64,000 nucleotides of DNA from JAPOXR01 sp965214695 (GTDB lineage: Bacteria; Pseudomonadota; Alphaproteobacteria; Rhodobacterales; Rhodobacteraceae): positions 868,001 to 932,000 of the forward strand of contig OZ243967.1 of assembly GCA_965214695.1 (NCBI GenBank), read 5' to 3'. Both the position numbers and the translations under genes were made by a program. Of the stretch, positions 42,890 through 53,000 are shown piece after piece. The notes below the pieces were generated by a model, which saw only the letters and a program-made list of their open reading frames with translations, made no database searches and was not told where the DNA came from. Each line of letters opens with the position of its first letter. The stretch's first letter is position 1.

Positions 42890-43553
42890 AATGCCGATAT
42901 CTGCGGTTGATGATGAACAGCAGCATCATGGCTGCAAACGCAAATGCCAGGGTGCCGAGCGAAAGGATGTGGGCCCGCTCGTAGTCCAGGGTCTCGACGC
43001 TGGTATAGATGTCGATGGAAATCACCCTGGTGTGATCCGGGATGTTGCCGCCCACCATGAGGATGACCCCGAACTCGCCAACCGAATGCGAAAAGGCCAG
43101 GACACCGGCAGTCAGGAAGCCGCGCTTGGCCAACGGTACCGCGACAGTGAAGAATGCATCCAGCGGCCTGGCGCCCAGGCTGGCCGCGGTCTCCATGGCT
43201 CGCTTGCCGACCTTTTCGAAGGCGGCCTGTAATGGCTGCACCGCAAACGGAAAGGAATGCAGAACCGCGGCGACCAGGATGCCGGTAAAGGAAAAGGCCA
43301 GCGTGTCGCCGGTCAGGCGGACCCAGGCTCCCCCGATCGGTGAATCGGGATTGAACAATACCAGCAGGTAGAATCCGAGCACGGTCGGCGGCAACACCAA
43401 TGACAGGGCAGTGACGGATTCCACGATCGGTTTCAGCCGGCTGCCGGTATTGGCGAGCCACCATGCCAGCGGCGTGGCAACCAGCATCAGGATGGCAGTT
43501 GACGCAACTGCCAGCTTGAGGGTGACCGCTACCGAACCGTAGTCAAACATCAT
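42876..43553 (-). CDS. modB: Molybdate ABC transporter permease
   Basis: The 225-residue membrane protein has about five helices (VTLKLAVASTAILMLVATPLAWWLA first) and the coupling loop ETAASLGARPLDAFFTVAVPLAKRG, matching ModB. ATG 43553, or the next codon at 43550, overlaps the modA stop. A longer upstream frame lies within modA and was excluded. Confidence 0.92.
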   Translation of the reverse strand: MMFDYGSVAVTLKLAVASTAILMLVATPLAWWLANTGSRLKPIVESVTALSLVLPPTVLGFYLLVLFNPDSPIGGAWVRLTGDTLAFSFTGILVAAVLHSFPFAVQPLQAAFEKVGKRAMETAASLGARPLDAFFTVAVPLAKRGFLTAGVLAFSHSVGEFGVILMVGGNIPDHTRVISIDIYTSVETLDYERAHILSLGTLAFAFAAMMLLFIINRRYRHYDEI

Positions 43554-44331
43554 CGCCTGGCAAATCGTAGCCGAAATCGCGGATGATTCCCCGGGCAACC
43601 TCTCCCTTCAGGAATTCGACAAATGCCGAGGCCGCCCGGTTTCCGCTGGCCCGCAGGGTCAGAACCGCATCCTGTACGATCGGCACGTGGTAATCATCGG
43701 GAATCGTCCAGCCAACCCCGACCCTGGCATTCTCACGATTCATGGTCTGGGACAGGGCAACGAAGCCCAGCTCGACATTTGCGGTTTGCACGAAGGCGTA
43801 GACCTGTCCGACACTCTCGGCGAGTATCAGTTTCGGCTCGACATCGCTGGTCAATCCGGCAACCTCGATGGTCTCCAGCGCCGCCTCCCCGTATGGAGCC
43901 AGCGCCGGGTTGGCAATGGCGATGCGGCGGACCGACGGGTTTGCAAGCATGGAAGGACCAGGCTCTCCTGCTTGGTGGCCATGTTTGGCCAGCAGGACAA
44001 GCCTGCCGACGGCATAGGTGAACCTTGAACCGGGAAGGATCAGCCCGTCCTGTTCGAGCAGCACCGGGTGTTTCCGGTCGGCCGAGAGAAAAGCGTCGAA
44101 TGGCGCACCGTTCGAAATCTGCGCGAACAGCCGGCCGGTCGAACCGGTGGTCATGGTGATCCGGTGATCATGACGCTGCTCGAATTCATCCACCAGGCGT
44201 TCGGCCGCATGGGTGAAGTTCGCCGCCACCGCGATCAACGCCTCGCCGGCGACCGAGGCAGCCGGCATGGCCAGCGTCACGAGGGCAGCAAGGCAGAGAG
44301 CCAGTTTCCGGAACAGGGCGATCAATGACAT
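43543..44331 (-). CDS. modA: Molybdate-binding periplasmic protein
   Basis: The 262-residue product has the signal peptide ALCLAALVTLAMPAASVAG, then EALIAVAANFTHAAERLVDEF, the ModA start, GSTGRLFAQISNGAPFDAFLSAD (anion-binding serines) and ANPALAPYGEAA. It binds molybdate or tungstate for ModBC. ATG 44331 (MSLIALFRK) is the start; the frame continues upstream through the tRNA-Leu(CAA) gene, which is clearly not coding. Confidence 0.92.
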   Translation of the reverse strand: MSLIALFRKLALCLAALVTLAMPAASVAGEALIAVAANFTHAAERLVDEFEQRHDHRITMTTGSTGRLFAQISNGAPFDAFLSADRKHPVLLEQDGLILPGSRFTYAVGRLVLLAKHGHQAGEPGPSMLANPSVRRIAIANPALAPYGEAALETIEVAGLTSDVEPKLILAESVGQVYAFVQTANVELGFVALSQTMNRENARVGVGWTIPDDYHVPIVQDAVLTLRASGNRAASAFVEFLKGEVARGIIRDFGYDLPGDDV

Positions 44332-44404
44332 GTCATCCTCTGGGCTGGACCGGACCGAACATCGATCGCGACGGCAAGTCGAAACTGGCATGCACTGCAT
44401 GGAT

Positions 44405-44490
44405 TGGTGCCCGAGGCGAGACTCGAACTCGCACGATTCATCATCGGGGGATTTTGAGTCCCCTGCGTCTACCAATTCCGCCACCCGGGC
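44405..44490 (-). tRNA. tRNA-Leu(CAA)
   Basis: The 86-nt cloverleaf on the minus strand begins GCCCGGGTGGCGGAATTGGTAG. The acceptor GCCCGGG pairs with CTCGGGC (one G-T), the anticodon loop CTCAAAA gives CAA, a long variable arm follows, the T-arm is GCGAGTTCGAGTCTCGC and CCA is encoded at 44407-44405. It is uninterrupted, unlike the tRNA-Leu(UAA) on the other side of modABC. It lies 73 bases upstream of modA on the same strand. Confidence 0.95.
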
Positions 44491-44673
44491 CGATGGGCAC
44501 TCTTAGACCTCCCGGTTTTGCTCGTCAATGTGGCCTCGACCCCGCGAGGCTGGATTCGCCAGCCCGAAACCTGCCGCCGGCCGCCTCGTCAGCGATTGGT
44601 GATCGAGGAGGCTGCGAGGCAGAAGACGCGAGTCCGCAAGGCCATCGCCGGACCGGATTCGCGGCCGGCTCGG

Positions 44674-45255
44674 TCAAAACAGGGAGCCGAATATCAGGAC
44701 CGGCGCCAGCAGCGGCAAGATCTCGGTGGCAGCCAGCACCAGGATCATTGCCCGGGAGAGGATCGATTTGAATCTCCTGACCAGGATGATCGACAATGCG
44801 AGGCAAACCAGCCCCTCCAATGCCCCGACAATGGTGCCGTGATGTCTTGGATCCCAGTAGCTGATCGGGCTCTCGAAAACCCAGTTGGTGAGCGGCCAGA
44901 AATGGGCCCGGCCATCATCATGGTGCAGCGGAAAATCCAGCACCAGGTGGAGCATCCCGGCCAGCCCCAGCGCCAGCAGCCATCCCCGACGTAGCCAGAA
45001 CCCGGCCAACACCACGCCGGCCCAGACAAAGACCGAATTGTCGATCGCGAAGATGCGCTGCCAATTCTCGGAATAATAGAGCTGCCCGAACACGATTCCC
45101 GGCGGGATATCCTGGACATAGAGGGCATAGGCGCCCATCAGGTAGAGCGAGAGATCGGGCAGGAGCGAGCCGGCGAGGATGGCGACATTGATTCCCGGCG
45201 CCCCGGGGCGTGACATGGCAGCCATGCCAAGGACGAGATGTGCCGGCGTGTTCAT
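44674..45255 (-). CDS. Integral membrane protein, YdjM-like (metal-dependent hydrolase type)
   Basis: The 193-residue product from MNTPAHLVLGMAAMSRPG has about five hydrophobic helices, an N-terminal TPAHL histidine, GSLLPDLSLYLMG, and HLVLDFPLHHDDGRAH with clustered histidines and aspartates. These match the YdjM/DUF457-like membrane proteins, sometimes mislabelled cobalamin proteins. Their biochemical role is unknown. The open frame extends about 180 residues upstream without protein character, so the ATG at 45255 was used. Confidence 0.75.
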   Translation of the reverse strand: MNTPAHLVLGMAAMSRPGAPGINVAILAGSLLPDLSLYLMGAYALYVQDIPPGIVFGQLYYSENWQRIFAIDNSVFVWAGVVLAGFWLRRGWLLALGLAGMLHLVLDFPLHHDDGRAHFWPLTNWVFESPISYWDPRHHGTIVGALEGLVCLALSIILVRRFKSILSRAMILVLAATEILPLLAPVLIFGSLF

Positions 45256-45778
45256 GGCTACCGGAACTACTGGCGATGCCGGGCCTCGGCAATACGCAAA
45301 TCCGGGCCGAACCGGCAGGCCCGGAATGTTGCTGGCCACCGGAACATGGTGACGACGACACCGGGTGCACGGCACCACGGTCAACCACCGCCCTGTATTT
45401 GCGTCTCCACGACACATTCCGGGTCGGGTCGGAAGCCGCCCGGCGGGTCGACCGGCAGCATCGGAACCCGGTCGTCGGGACAAATTCGCCTTTCGGATGC
45501 GCAATGCACTGCAGCAGCGCCGTGACGTGCCGGTCCTTGTCTCGACGGGTCGATTCTTGCCTCGGGGATCGGGTTGCGGGTGGTCAAGGCGAGTGGTGCG
45601 CGCGTTGCGGTACAGCTGGCAGAGCTTGCCGGGAGCGGGTTCATGACCTGGAAGGCAGGGAGATCGCTGCAGCCTGAGCCGAGAGACTGGCATGTGCCTG
45701 CAAGGCAGCACTCGATTGAAACCGGGCATGGTTTCTCCTATCGACCGGTTGTGCCCCTGTTCGGGCGGCAATCTCGGG
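45256..45778. other. 523-bp divergent intergenic region
   Basis: It lies between the YdjM-like gene and the YqaA-like gene, which point away from each other. Open frames in it are GC-driven artefacts with no family pattern. It must carry both promoters; I could not place them. Confidence 0.4.
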
Positions 45779-46372
45779 ATGACGGCGTCCATGATTCTCC
45801 GCAGGCTCTACAATTGGACCATCACCCTCGCCGGCCACCGGCGGGCGGTGCCGGCGTTGGGGGTGGTCAGCTTCCTGGAGAGCTGGATTTTCCCGATTCC
45901 GCCCGACACCATGCTGATCCCGATGGTGATCGCCCGGCCCGACCGCGCCTGGATTGCCGCTTCGGTCTGTCTCGCCGGGTCCGTCGCCGGCGGCCTGGTC
46001 GGCTACCTGATCGGTGCCCTTCTGTTTGACCAGTTGGCCCTGCCGCTGCTGACAATGCTGGGCGAGACCGAGCGGTTTCACCAGTTTGCCGCTCGCTACA
46101 ACGAGCAGGGGTTTCTCGTGGTATTCATGGCGGGATTCACGCCGTTTCCGTACAAGGTCATCACGATATTGTCAGGCTCGACCGGCTTGTCACTCCCGCT
46201 CTTTCTGCTGTCGAGTGTGGCAGGACGGGGAGTTCGTTTCTTTCTGATTGCACTGTTACTGCGAAGATACGGGGATAGCTTGCGGATGTTCATCGAAAGA
46301 CGCCTCGGGCTGGTCACGGCACTGGCGGCCATGGTGCTGGTGGCGTTGGTGGTGATCCTGGGGGCCGGATAA
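45779..46372 (+). CDS. YqaA/DedA-family membrane protein
   Basis: The 197-residue product has several helices and the SNARE-associated/VTT pattern: VVSFLESWIFPIPPDTMLIPMV, GSVAGGLVGYLIGALLFDQ, AGFTPFPYKVITILSG and LLSSVAGRGVRFFLIALLL. DedA/YqaA proteins are linked to lipid flipping and membrane homeostasis. The ATG at 45779 follows the fold better than upstream starts. Its stop overlaps the dsbB start (TAATG), so the two are co-translated. Confidence 0.85.
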   Translation: MTASMILRRLYNWTITLAGHRRAVPALGVVSFLESWIFPIPPDTMLIPMVIARPDRAWIAASVCLAGSVAGGLVGYLIGALLFDQLALPLLTMLGETERFHQFAARYNEQGFLVVFMAGFTPFPYKVITILSGSTGLSLPLFLLSSVAGRGVRFFLIALLLRRYGDSLRMFIERRLGLVTALAAMVLVALVVILGAG

Positions 46373-46851
46373 TGGAATTGAAATTGCCAATCCTCGGCAT
46401 TGCCGGCTCGACGGCACTCCTGGCCTATGTTCTCGCCGCCCAGTTCATGCAGGGGCTGGACCCCTGCCCGCTCTGCATCTGGCAGCGATGGCCCCATCTG
46501 GCCGCCATCCTGCTCGGGCTGGTGGCGATGCTGGCAAGGAGGCGGTGGCTGTTTGTGCTGCCGGCGGCGTCGCTACTGATCGGCACGGCCATCGCCGGCT
46601 ACCATGTCGGGGTCGAACAGCACTGGTGGGCAGGCCTCGACAGCTGCGCCGGCGAGCCGCTGGTGGCGATGTCTGGCACCGACCTCCTTGACCTGTCAGA
46701 ACCCGTGACCGTCACCCGCTGCGACGAGGTGGTCTGGAGTTTTCTCGGATTGTCGATGGCGGCCTGGAACGGGCTGGTCTCGACCGGGCTGGCGATCGCC
46801 TGGATGCTGGCGGCGTGGATGCCGGGCCGACTCGCACCCCGATCGGGTTGA
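46372..46851 (+). CDS. dsbB: Disulfide bond formation protein B
   Basis: The 159-residue inner-membrane protein has four helices, the first periplasmic cysteine pair in DPCPLCIWQRWPH and the second pair at DSCAGE and VTRCDEV. DsbB reoxidises DsbA and passes electrons to quinone. A DsbA-like gene is present at 62.4 kb. It overlaps the YqaA-like gene by one base. Confidence 0.88.
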   Translation: MELKLPILGIAGSTALLAYVLAAQFMQGLDPCPLCIWQRWPHLAAILLGLVAMLARRRWLFVLPAASLLIGTAIAGYHVGVEQHWWAGLDSCAGEPLVAMSGTDLLDLSEPVTVTRCDEVVWSFLGLSMAAWNGLVSTGLAIAWMLAAWMPGRLAPRSG

Positions 46852-46871
46852 CACGCGGGCCGGCAACGCCC

Positions 46872-47459
46872 TCAGTCATCTTCCAGCTCGGCATCCCAGT
46901 ACAGGAAATCGATCCAGCTCTCGTGGAGATGGTTTGGTGGAAACCTCCTGCCGGCATTGAGCAACTGCCCCACCGATGGCTCGAAAGGCTCCCGCCGCAA
47001 CGTTACCACGCTATCATCCGGAAGGCGGTTTCCCTTCTTCAGGTTGCAGCCGGAGCAGGCGGCAACCACATTGGTCCATGTGGTTCTGCCGCCCTTCGAT
47101 TTCGGGATGACATGATCAAATGTCAGATCGCCTTCCGCTCCGCAATACTGGCAGCAGAATTCATCCCGCAGGAACAGGTTGAACCGGGTGAATGCCGAGA
47201 CATTTGCCGGCTTGATGTATTTGCGCAGCGCCACCACCGACGGCAGGCGGAATTCGGTCGAGGGTGACCGCACACAGGACTCATATTCCGAGACGACATC
47301 GACGCGGTCAAGGAATGCGGCCTTGACCGATTCCTGCCAGGTCCACAGCGATAGCGGGCAATAGGAAAGCGGCCGGTAGTCGGCATTCAACACCAGCGCC
47401 GAATACCGCCGCGGGCTGGCAGCATTCCAGACAAAGCTCGTTCTGAAATCGGTGTTCAT
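46872..47459 (-). CDS. HNH endonuclease family protein
   Basis: The 195-residue protein has an N-terminal segment common to this alphaproteobacterial group (ALVLNADYRPLSYCPLSLWTW) and an HNH zinc-finger nuclease core: CCQYCGAEGDLTFDHVIPKS, GGRTTWTNVVAACSGCN, then KKGNR. Cysteine pairs CxxC bind zinc and DHV supplies the catalytic histidine. It is widely conserved outside mobile elements, so it may have a housekeeping DNA role. It may follow the MFS gene in the same direction, 204 bases later. ATG 47459 chosen; another lies at 47462. Confidence 0.85.
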   Translation of the reverse strand: MNTDFRTSFVWNAASPRRYSALVLNADYRPLSYCPLSLWTWQESVKAAFLDRVDVVSEYESCVRSPSTEFRLPSVVALRKYIKPANVSAFTRFNLFLRDEFCCQYCGAEGDLTFDHVIPKSKGGRTTWTNVVAACSGCNLKKGNRLPDDSVVTLRREPFEPSVGQLLNAGRRFPPNHLHESWIDFLYWDAELEDD

Positions 47460-47663
47460 CATCCCTTGCCCTGCCAGCTGCGCGGGCGGCGAAACCCGGT
47501 CGGTCGCCCGGCAGCCCGCTGATTCCGGAAAAATATAGGATTGGGCCGAGAAATTTATCAAGGAGGATTTGCCCGGGCGATCGACAGAGTGTCAATCAGT
47601 GACCGGTTTGCCCGCACTGCCGGACCGGGACGGGTGCACAGGGATGGCGCTGGCCGGCGCCGA

Positions 47664-48920
47664 TCATTCCCCGTCCTGCCCCGATTCCTGGACGTCGATC
47701 GCGTGTTCCTGGGCCATGTCGACCGCGACTGGTGAATAGGCCTGGCTGACCGGGGTGAACACCGCCAACTGATCCTGGTCGGATGCTGGCCGCCTGATCA
47801 TCCGGAACACCGCAAACGCGGTCAGAAAGCCGGCGACGATGGCGATATACAGGAAGAATCCCGGCGGGCCGGCCACCGTCATCATCCAGCCGACCAGCAA
47901 CGGACCGCCGATTGCCCCGATTCCGTTGATGAAGATCAGCCCGCCAGCACCGGCGGCCATGTCCGATGGCTCAAGGAAATCATTGGTGTAGGCGATGATC
48001 AGCGAATAGAGGGGGTTGGTCAGGCCGCCCATCACGAATGCCACCATGAGCAGCACCGTGAAAGAGTGACCGGTGAAGCCGGCAACCAGCGCAGTCATTG
48101 AACAGGTGGCGGCGGCAACCAGGATCAGCAGGCGGCGGTCGACACGGTCCGACAGCCAGCCAACCGGGTACTGGAGAACCATGCCGCCAACATAGATCGT
48201 GGCCACGAAGATCGATATCTGCTGCAGGTTGAAATCGGCCTCGGTTCCATAGACCGCGCCCATTCCCCACAATGCCGAAAACAACGCCCCTAGGCAGAAA
48301 CTTCCGACCGCGCCGAGCGGCGAGACCGACACCAGCTTGCGCAGCGACATCGGCGTTGCCGTTTCGAATACCGGCGCCGGCGCCACCGACAGCAGGATTG
48401 GCGCAAACGAGACCGACACCAGGACCGACGAAATGACAAACAGGAAATACCCGCCCGGATCACCGATATTGAGCAACCCTTGCGCAGTCACGATGCCGAC
48501 CATCTGGACAATGATGTAGACGGACAGCACCTTGCCCCTGGTGTCGTTGGTCGAACTGTCGTTCAGCCAGCTCTCGGCCACCACGTAGACACCGGAAAAG
48601 CAGAACCCGATCGCCAGCCTGAGGACAAACCAGACATACGGATCCGGGAAGGCTGCAAACAGCACGATTGCCGCCGAAATGAGCGAGCCCAGGGCCGCAA
48701 ACACCCGGATGTGCCCGACCCGTTTGATCATGGTCGGCGCCAGCCGCGAGCCGCCCACGAAACCGATGAAATACCCCGACATCACCCAGGACATGACGCC
48801 GGCCGACAACTCCTCGACCGAGCCCCGCACGCCCAGCAGCGTGCCCTGCATCCCGTTTCCGGTCATCAGCATCAGGATGCCAACCTGCAGGGCCCAGGTA
48901 TTCTTGAGGACTTGGAACAT
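47664..48920 (-). CDS. Major facilitator superfamily transporter (YcaD/UMF2-like)
   Basis: The 418-residue product has 12 predicted helices. The fold includes NTWALQVGILMLMTGNGMQGTLLGVRG, GYFIGFVGGSRLAPTMIKRVGHIRVFA, the MFS loop motif, and ESWLNDSSTNDTRGKVLSVY, which is typical of the YcaD group. The substrate is unknown. It follows queA by 78 bases on the same strand. Confidence 0.85.
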   Translation of the reverse strand: MFQVLKNTWALQVGILMLMTGNGMQGTLLGVRGSVEELSAGVMSWVMSGYFIGFVGGSRLAPTMIKRVGHIRVFAALGSLISAAIVLFAAFPDPYVWFVLRLAIGFCFSGVYVVAESWLNDSSTNDTRGKVLSVYIIVQMVGIVTAQGLLNIGDPGGYFLFVISSVLVSVSFAPILLSVAPAPVFETATPMSLRKLVSVSPLGAVGSFCLGALFSALWGMGAVYGTEADFNLQQISIFVATIYVGGMVLQYPVGWLSDRVDRRLLILVAAATCSMTALVAGFTGHSFTVLLMVAFVMGGLTNPLYSLIIAYTNDFLEPSDMAAGAGGLIFINGIGAIGGPLLVGWMMTVAGPPGFFLYIAIVAGFLTAFAVFRMIRRPASDQDQLAVFTPVSQAYSPVAVDMAQEHAIDVQESGQDGE

Positions 48921-48998
48921 GGCAAACCGAATCTTTGGTTTCCAATAGCGCGATTTCCGGCAACGTCACGTACGAAATCGACATCGGATCGACGACAT

Positions 48999-50057
48999 TC
49001 AACGCCTCAGGAGTAGCGACCCGTCGCCATAGGAATAGAACCGGTACTGCCGCTCGATTGCTGCCCGGTAGACATGCTGCATGTCCGCGACTCCCAGGAA
49101 GGCGGCTACCAGCAGGATCAGGGTCGAGCCCGGCAGGTGAAAATTGGTGACCAGGCCGTCTGCCAGCCGGAAACGGAAGCCCGGGCGGATGAAAAGATCG
49201 GTGTCTCCTTTCCACTCTCCGACCCGGCCGTCACCAGCGGCGGACTCCAGCAATCGCAAGGCGGTGGTGCCGACGGCGATGATCCTGTTGCCCCGGCCCC
49301 GTGATTCGTTGATCTCGTTCGCTGCTACTGCCGAAATCTCCCCCCATTCGGAATGGATTCGGTGACCGGCCACATCGCCGGCACGGATTGGCAGGAATGT
49401 CCCTGCTCCCACATGCAAGGTAATGGTCGAACTGGTCACACCCCGCGCCGCCAGCCGGTCGAGCAGCCATCGGTCGAAATGCAGCGATGCTGTCGGCGCG
49501 GCGACTGCACCCGGCCTGCGGGCAAACACCGTCTGGTAATCCTCACGGTCGCGCTCGTCGGCCTCCCGCCTCGACAGGATGTAGGGAGGCAAGGGGATTG
49601 ATCCGACTGAAGCCAGAACAGCCTCGAGCTCCTTCTTCGGGCAATCGAAACCGACAATGAAGTGATCGTCATGGCGGGCCAGCACCCGGCAAACGAGCTG
49701 TGGTGACATCTCGATCACGTCACCGGCCCGCAACCGCCGGGCCGGTCTGGCAAAGACCCGCCAGCTGCCATCGGGATTTTCCTGGTCGAGATTTATCGAG
49801 ATTGCCGCGATCCCGCCCTGCCCGCCGCCCCGGCGGCGGACCCCCTTCAGCATGGCAGGAATGACACGCGTATCGTTGAAGACCAGGTGGTCTCCCTCCC
49901 GCAGCAACGCAGGAAGATCGGAGAATTGCCGATGTTCGAGGATGCCGCGATCCCAGACCATCATCCGGGCACTGCGTCGCGGACGAACCGGCCGCAACGC
50001 GATCAGCTGCTCCGGAAGATCGAAATCGAGTTCGGTCAACCCCGACTGCACCGGCAT
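48999..50057 (-). CDS. queA: S-adenosylmethionine:tRNA ribosyltransferase-isomerase
   Basis: Builds epoxyqueuosine on tRNA. The 352-residue length is normal. Motifs are ELDFDLPEQLIALRPVRPR, HLVFNDTRVIPAML, LHVGAGTFLPIRAGD, and LHFDRWLLDRLAARGV with GFRFRLADGLVTNFHLPGS. It starts 4 bases after the stop of the YhdP-like gene, which suggests co-transcription. Confidence 0.94.
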   Translation of the reverse strand: MPVQSGLTELDFDLPEQLIALRPVRPRRSARMMVWDRGILEHRQFSDLPALLREGDHLVFNDTRVIPAMLKGVRRRGGGQGGIAAISINLDQENPDGSWRVFARPARRLRAGDVIEMSPQLVCRVLARHDDHFIVGFDCPKKELEAVLASVGSIPLPPYILSRREADERDREDYQTVFARRPGAVAAPTASLHFDRWLLDRLAARGVTSSTITLHVGAGTFLPIRAGDVAGHRIHSEWGEISAVAANEINESRGRGNRIIAVGTTALRLLESAAGDGRVGEWKGDTDLFIRPGFRFRLADGLVTNFHLPGSTLILLVAAFLGVADMQHVYRAAIERQYRFYSYGDGSLLLRR

Positions 50058-50061
50058 TTCA

Positions 50062-53000
50062 TCAATTGAAGATCCCCTGCAGGGGGCCCGGGGTGATGAT
50101 TGTCAACGGATTGGCGCCGGCAGTCAAATTGCCGGTTGGCCCCTTGACAAAGAACGCCACGCCGCCAATCCCGGCCCCCTTCTTCAGCCCGAAGAACTGC
50201 AGGAAAGTCTTTCGGGCAACCTCGTTCATCGGGTTGAAGGGTGTGATGGTTCCCTCGATGTCCAGCACCGAGTGCCGGGTATCCAGGAAGCCTTCCATCC
50301 TGATGCCGATTGACGGGCCCCCGGCAACGCCGTTGTTCAGGACAATCCGCTCCGAGTCGATCTCGAATTCGGCCTCGATGGTGGTGAAAGTGATTCCGCT
50401 TGTCACCAGGTCATCAAACAACCCGACGATACTGATATAGCTCAGCACCTCGCTGAGGACCGGCATGTCACGAACGACGGCATTGGTGATCAGCAACTGT
50501 CCCCGGTACGACCCGGCGCCGGTTCTTGGCAGCAACGACAATTCCATCTCACCGCCATGCAGGTTGCCGGTAATTCCGGCGTCGCGCATGGCGGCGCCGG
50601 CATCATTGGTCACCAGGTATGCGGCAAGCCCCTGTTCCGAAGTGGCAATTTCGATGCCGACAATCTGTCCGCCATTGATCCGCCCGGTCAACTTGCCGCG
50701 CACCGGTCCGTCGACGCTGACCTCGCCAACGATTTCCGTCAATTCGATTGTTGGCGAGAGAATCAGGCGGTCGAGCCTGATCGCCATCGGCAGGTCAAGC
50801 CCGCCGCTACCGTTGGCGAAATCGACCTTGCCGAGCCTGGTCAGGTCAATGACTCCGCCCAGCAGGGCGACACGGACCCTTCCGGATTCATCGGTTCCCA
50901 GCCTGACCGGTGCCGAAAACCATTCGCCGATCCTGACACTCTCGAATTCCAGGACCGTGCCCTGGCCGGACGGCGCCACCCGGGGCACGCCCTCGGCCTC
51001 GAAACCGTCGCCGATGATCGACACCCTGGTAATTCTTGCCTCCTCGTCCAGGACTCCCTCGACGACGAACTCCGCTGCCTCGTCGCCATCGGCGGCCAGG
51101 GCGAGAAGCGGGACATTCATACCAAGCGCCGCGGCGCTGGTGGTTATGCCGAAACGGATCTCGGTGCCCGGCGACAAGGAGACGAAGAAATCTGCCTCCC
51201 TCGTGCCATCGATCAGCCTTCCGAGCCGGGTGATCCCCAGCGACTCGAGCAAATCCTGCGACAGTTGGATGGTGCCGATCAGCAGCGAGCCACCATCCTC
51301 ATCCAATCCCAGCCGCCACTCGCCGGCCCCGGGCGCGCCATCAATGGTGCCAGCACCTGACACCGTGATCTCGCTATTGTTGGCCCAGACGGCCAGCCGC
51401 ATGGATTCGAGCGGCACATCTTCACCCAGGACGGATGAGCGAATATCGGTGATCGTTCCTCCGACCGAGAAAGTCACCTCCTCGGGGCGAGGCTCCTTCA
51501 CCGGAATCTGGACCGTCGAATAGCCATCTGCCAACCCCTCGGCAAAATCGGTTCCCAGGCCGGCCTTCTCCAGGAACCGGAAGGGAGGATGGTCGAGCCA
51601 GGAGAAAACGGCCTGGACCGGACCCCTGAACTTGACCCGGATCACGGATCCGGGCCGCTCCGTCCACATGTCGGGCACGCTGAAATCCGAGCCGGACACA
51701 TCGACATCCCCGGATCCGGACAGGGCGATGCTGCCCCGTTCGAGCACGAAATACGCAGATTTTTCGGTCAGCGTCCCGAATCCGGTCGCCGCCAGCACTG
51801 GCGGAAAGTCCCGCATGTAGCGGACGATTGAATCGGCAAACTCGAAACTGACATGCGCCGTCCAGCCGGATTGCCCCGAATATGACAATGCCCCGTGGAT
51901 GTTGTCGACGGATCCCTGTTCGTGAACCCGCGCTACCCCGTCCCTGACGCCGGCGGCCAGCGACACCGGCCAATGGGCAAGCAGCGTGTCGCGATCCATG
52001 TCGTCGACGCTGAATGACAGGTTGGCGAACCACCCGTTGTCGGCCATGCCAGCCTCGCCCTCGGCACGCAGAACCGCGTCGCCACTATCAAGGCTGAATC
52101 GCGTGAAATGCAGGTGGAGCGGCGCCAACCCGACCCGGAAGGCCACGGAGATCGATTCGATTTCAGCCGGTTCGGCAAACAACCCGGGATCATCGATCAG
52201 GATCTCGGCCAGGTCCAACTGCCCGGTCACGACCGGTCCGGCATTGGCGCTGGCATCGACATAGGCGAATCCTCTACCGCGGCCGCGGCCGGTTTCGGTC
52301 TCCAGCACGATGTCGGAAATGGCGATGCGGCCAGTCTCCTGCCCGTAGGCAAAGCCGACGCTGGCCGAACCGACCAGGTAGGGCTCGGCGATGCCCGGCA
52401 ACGGGATGGCGCCGCCATCCAGGCTGATCGATCCCGTCATCGAGATCAGTTGGCCGGTCCGGTCGAACTCGAGCCGGGCCGATAGTCCAGCCTCGCCGCC
52501 GCCCGAAATTTGACCGCTGGCGGCGGACAGGATGCTCGTCAGAGTCCCGGCATCGGCAGACTTGGCGGTGACGAATAGGTTGGTCGACCCATCGGTAGCA
52601 TGATGCCGGCCGTCGATGGTGGCGTTGCCCAACTCCATGCCGTCCCGGACCATGGCCATTGAGCCGAGAATCCGGACGTCGTCCTCGGCTCTGACCAAAT
52701 CCAGCGATGCGGCCACCAGGTCGATCCCGGGCAGGGCATCGACGATCCTGGCATCGGCGACGGATACCTGGTCCGGTCCGGAGCTGGTCATGGATTCGAG
52801 AACCATGGTCAGCGAAGCGAGGGCGTCGGTCATCTGGCCTTGCGGGCTCGGCGATTGCGCCGCCGGCACCGATGGCGGACCGATGGTCAGGCCCCGGGCG
52901 GCAATCCTCGACGGGCCGATATCGGCGCTGAACAGGGAGCGGATCTCCACGACAATCTCGATCTCGCCGACACTGACCGTTCGTCCCGGCAGCAGTCCAG

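Noticed and set aside
44332..44484. In-frame extension upstream of modA
   Set aside because: It reads through the tRNA-Leu(CAA) gene; the signal peptide begins at the internal ATG 44331.
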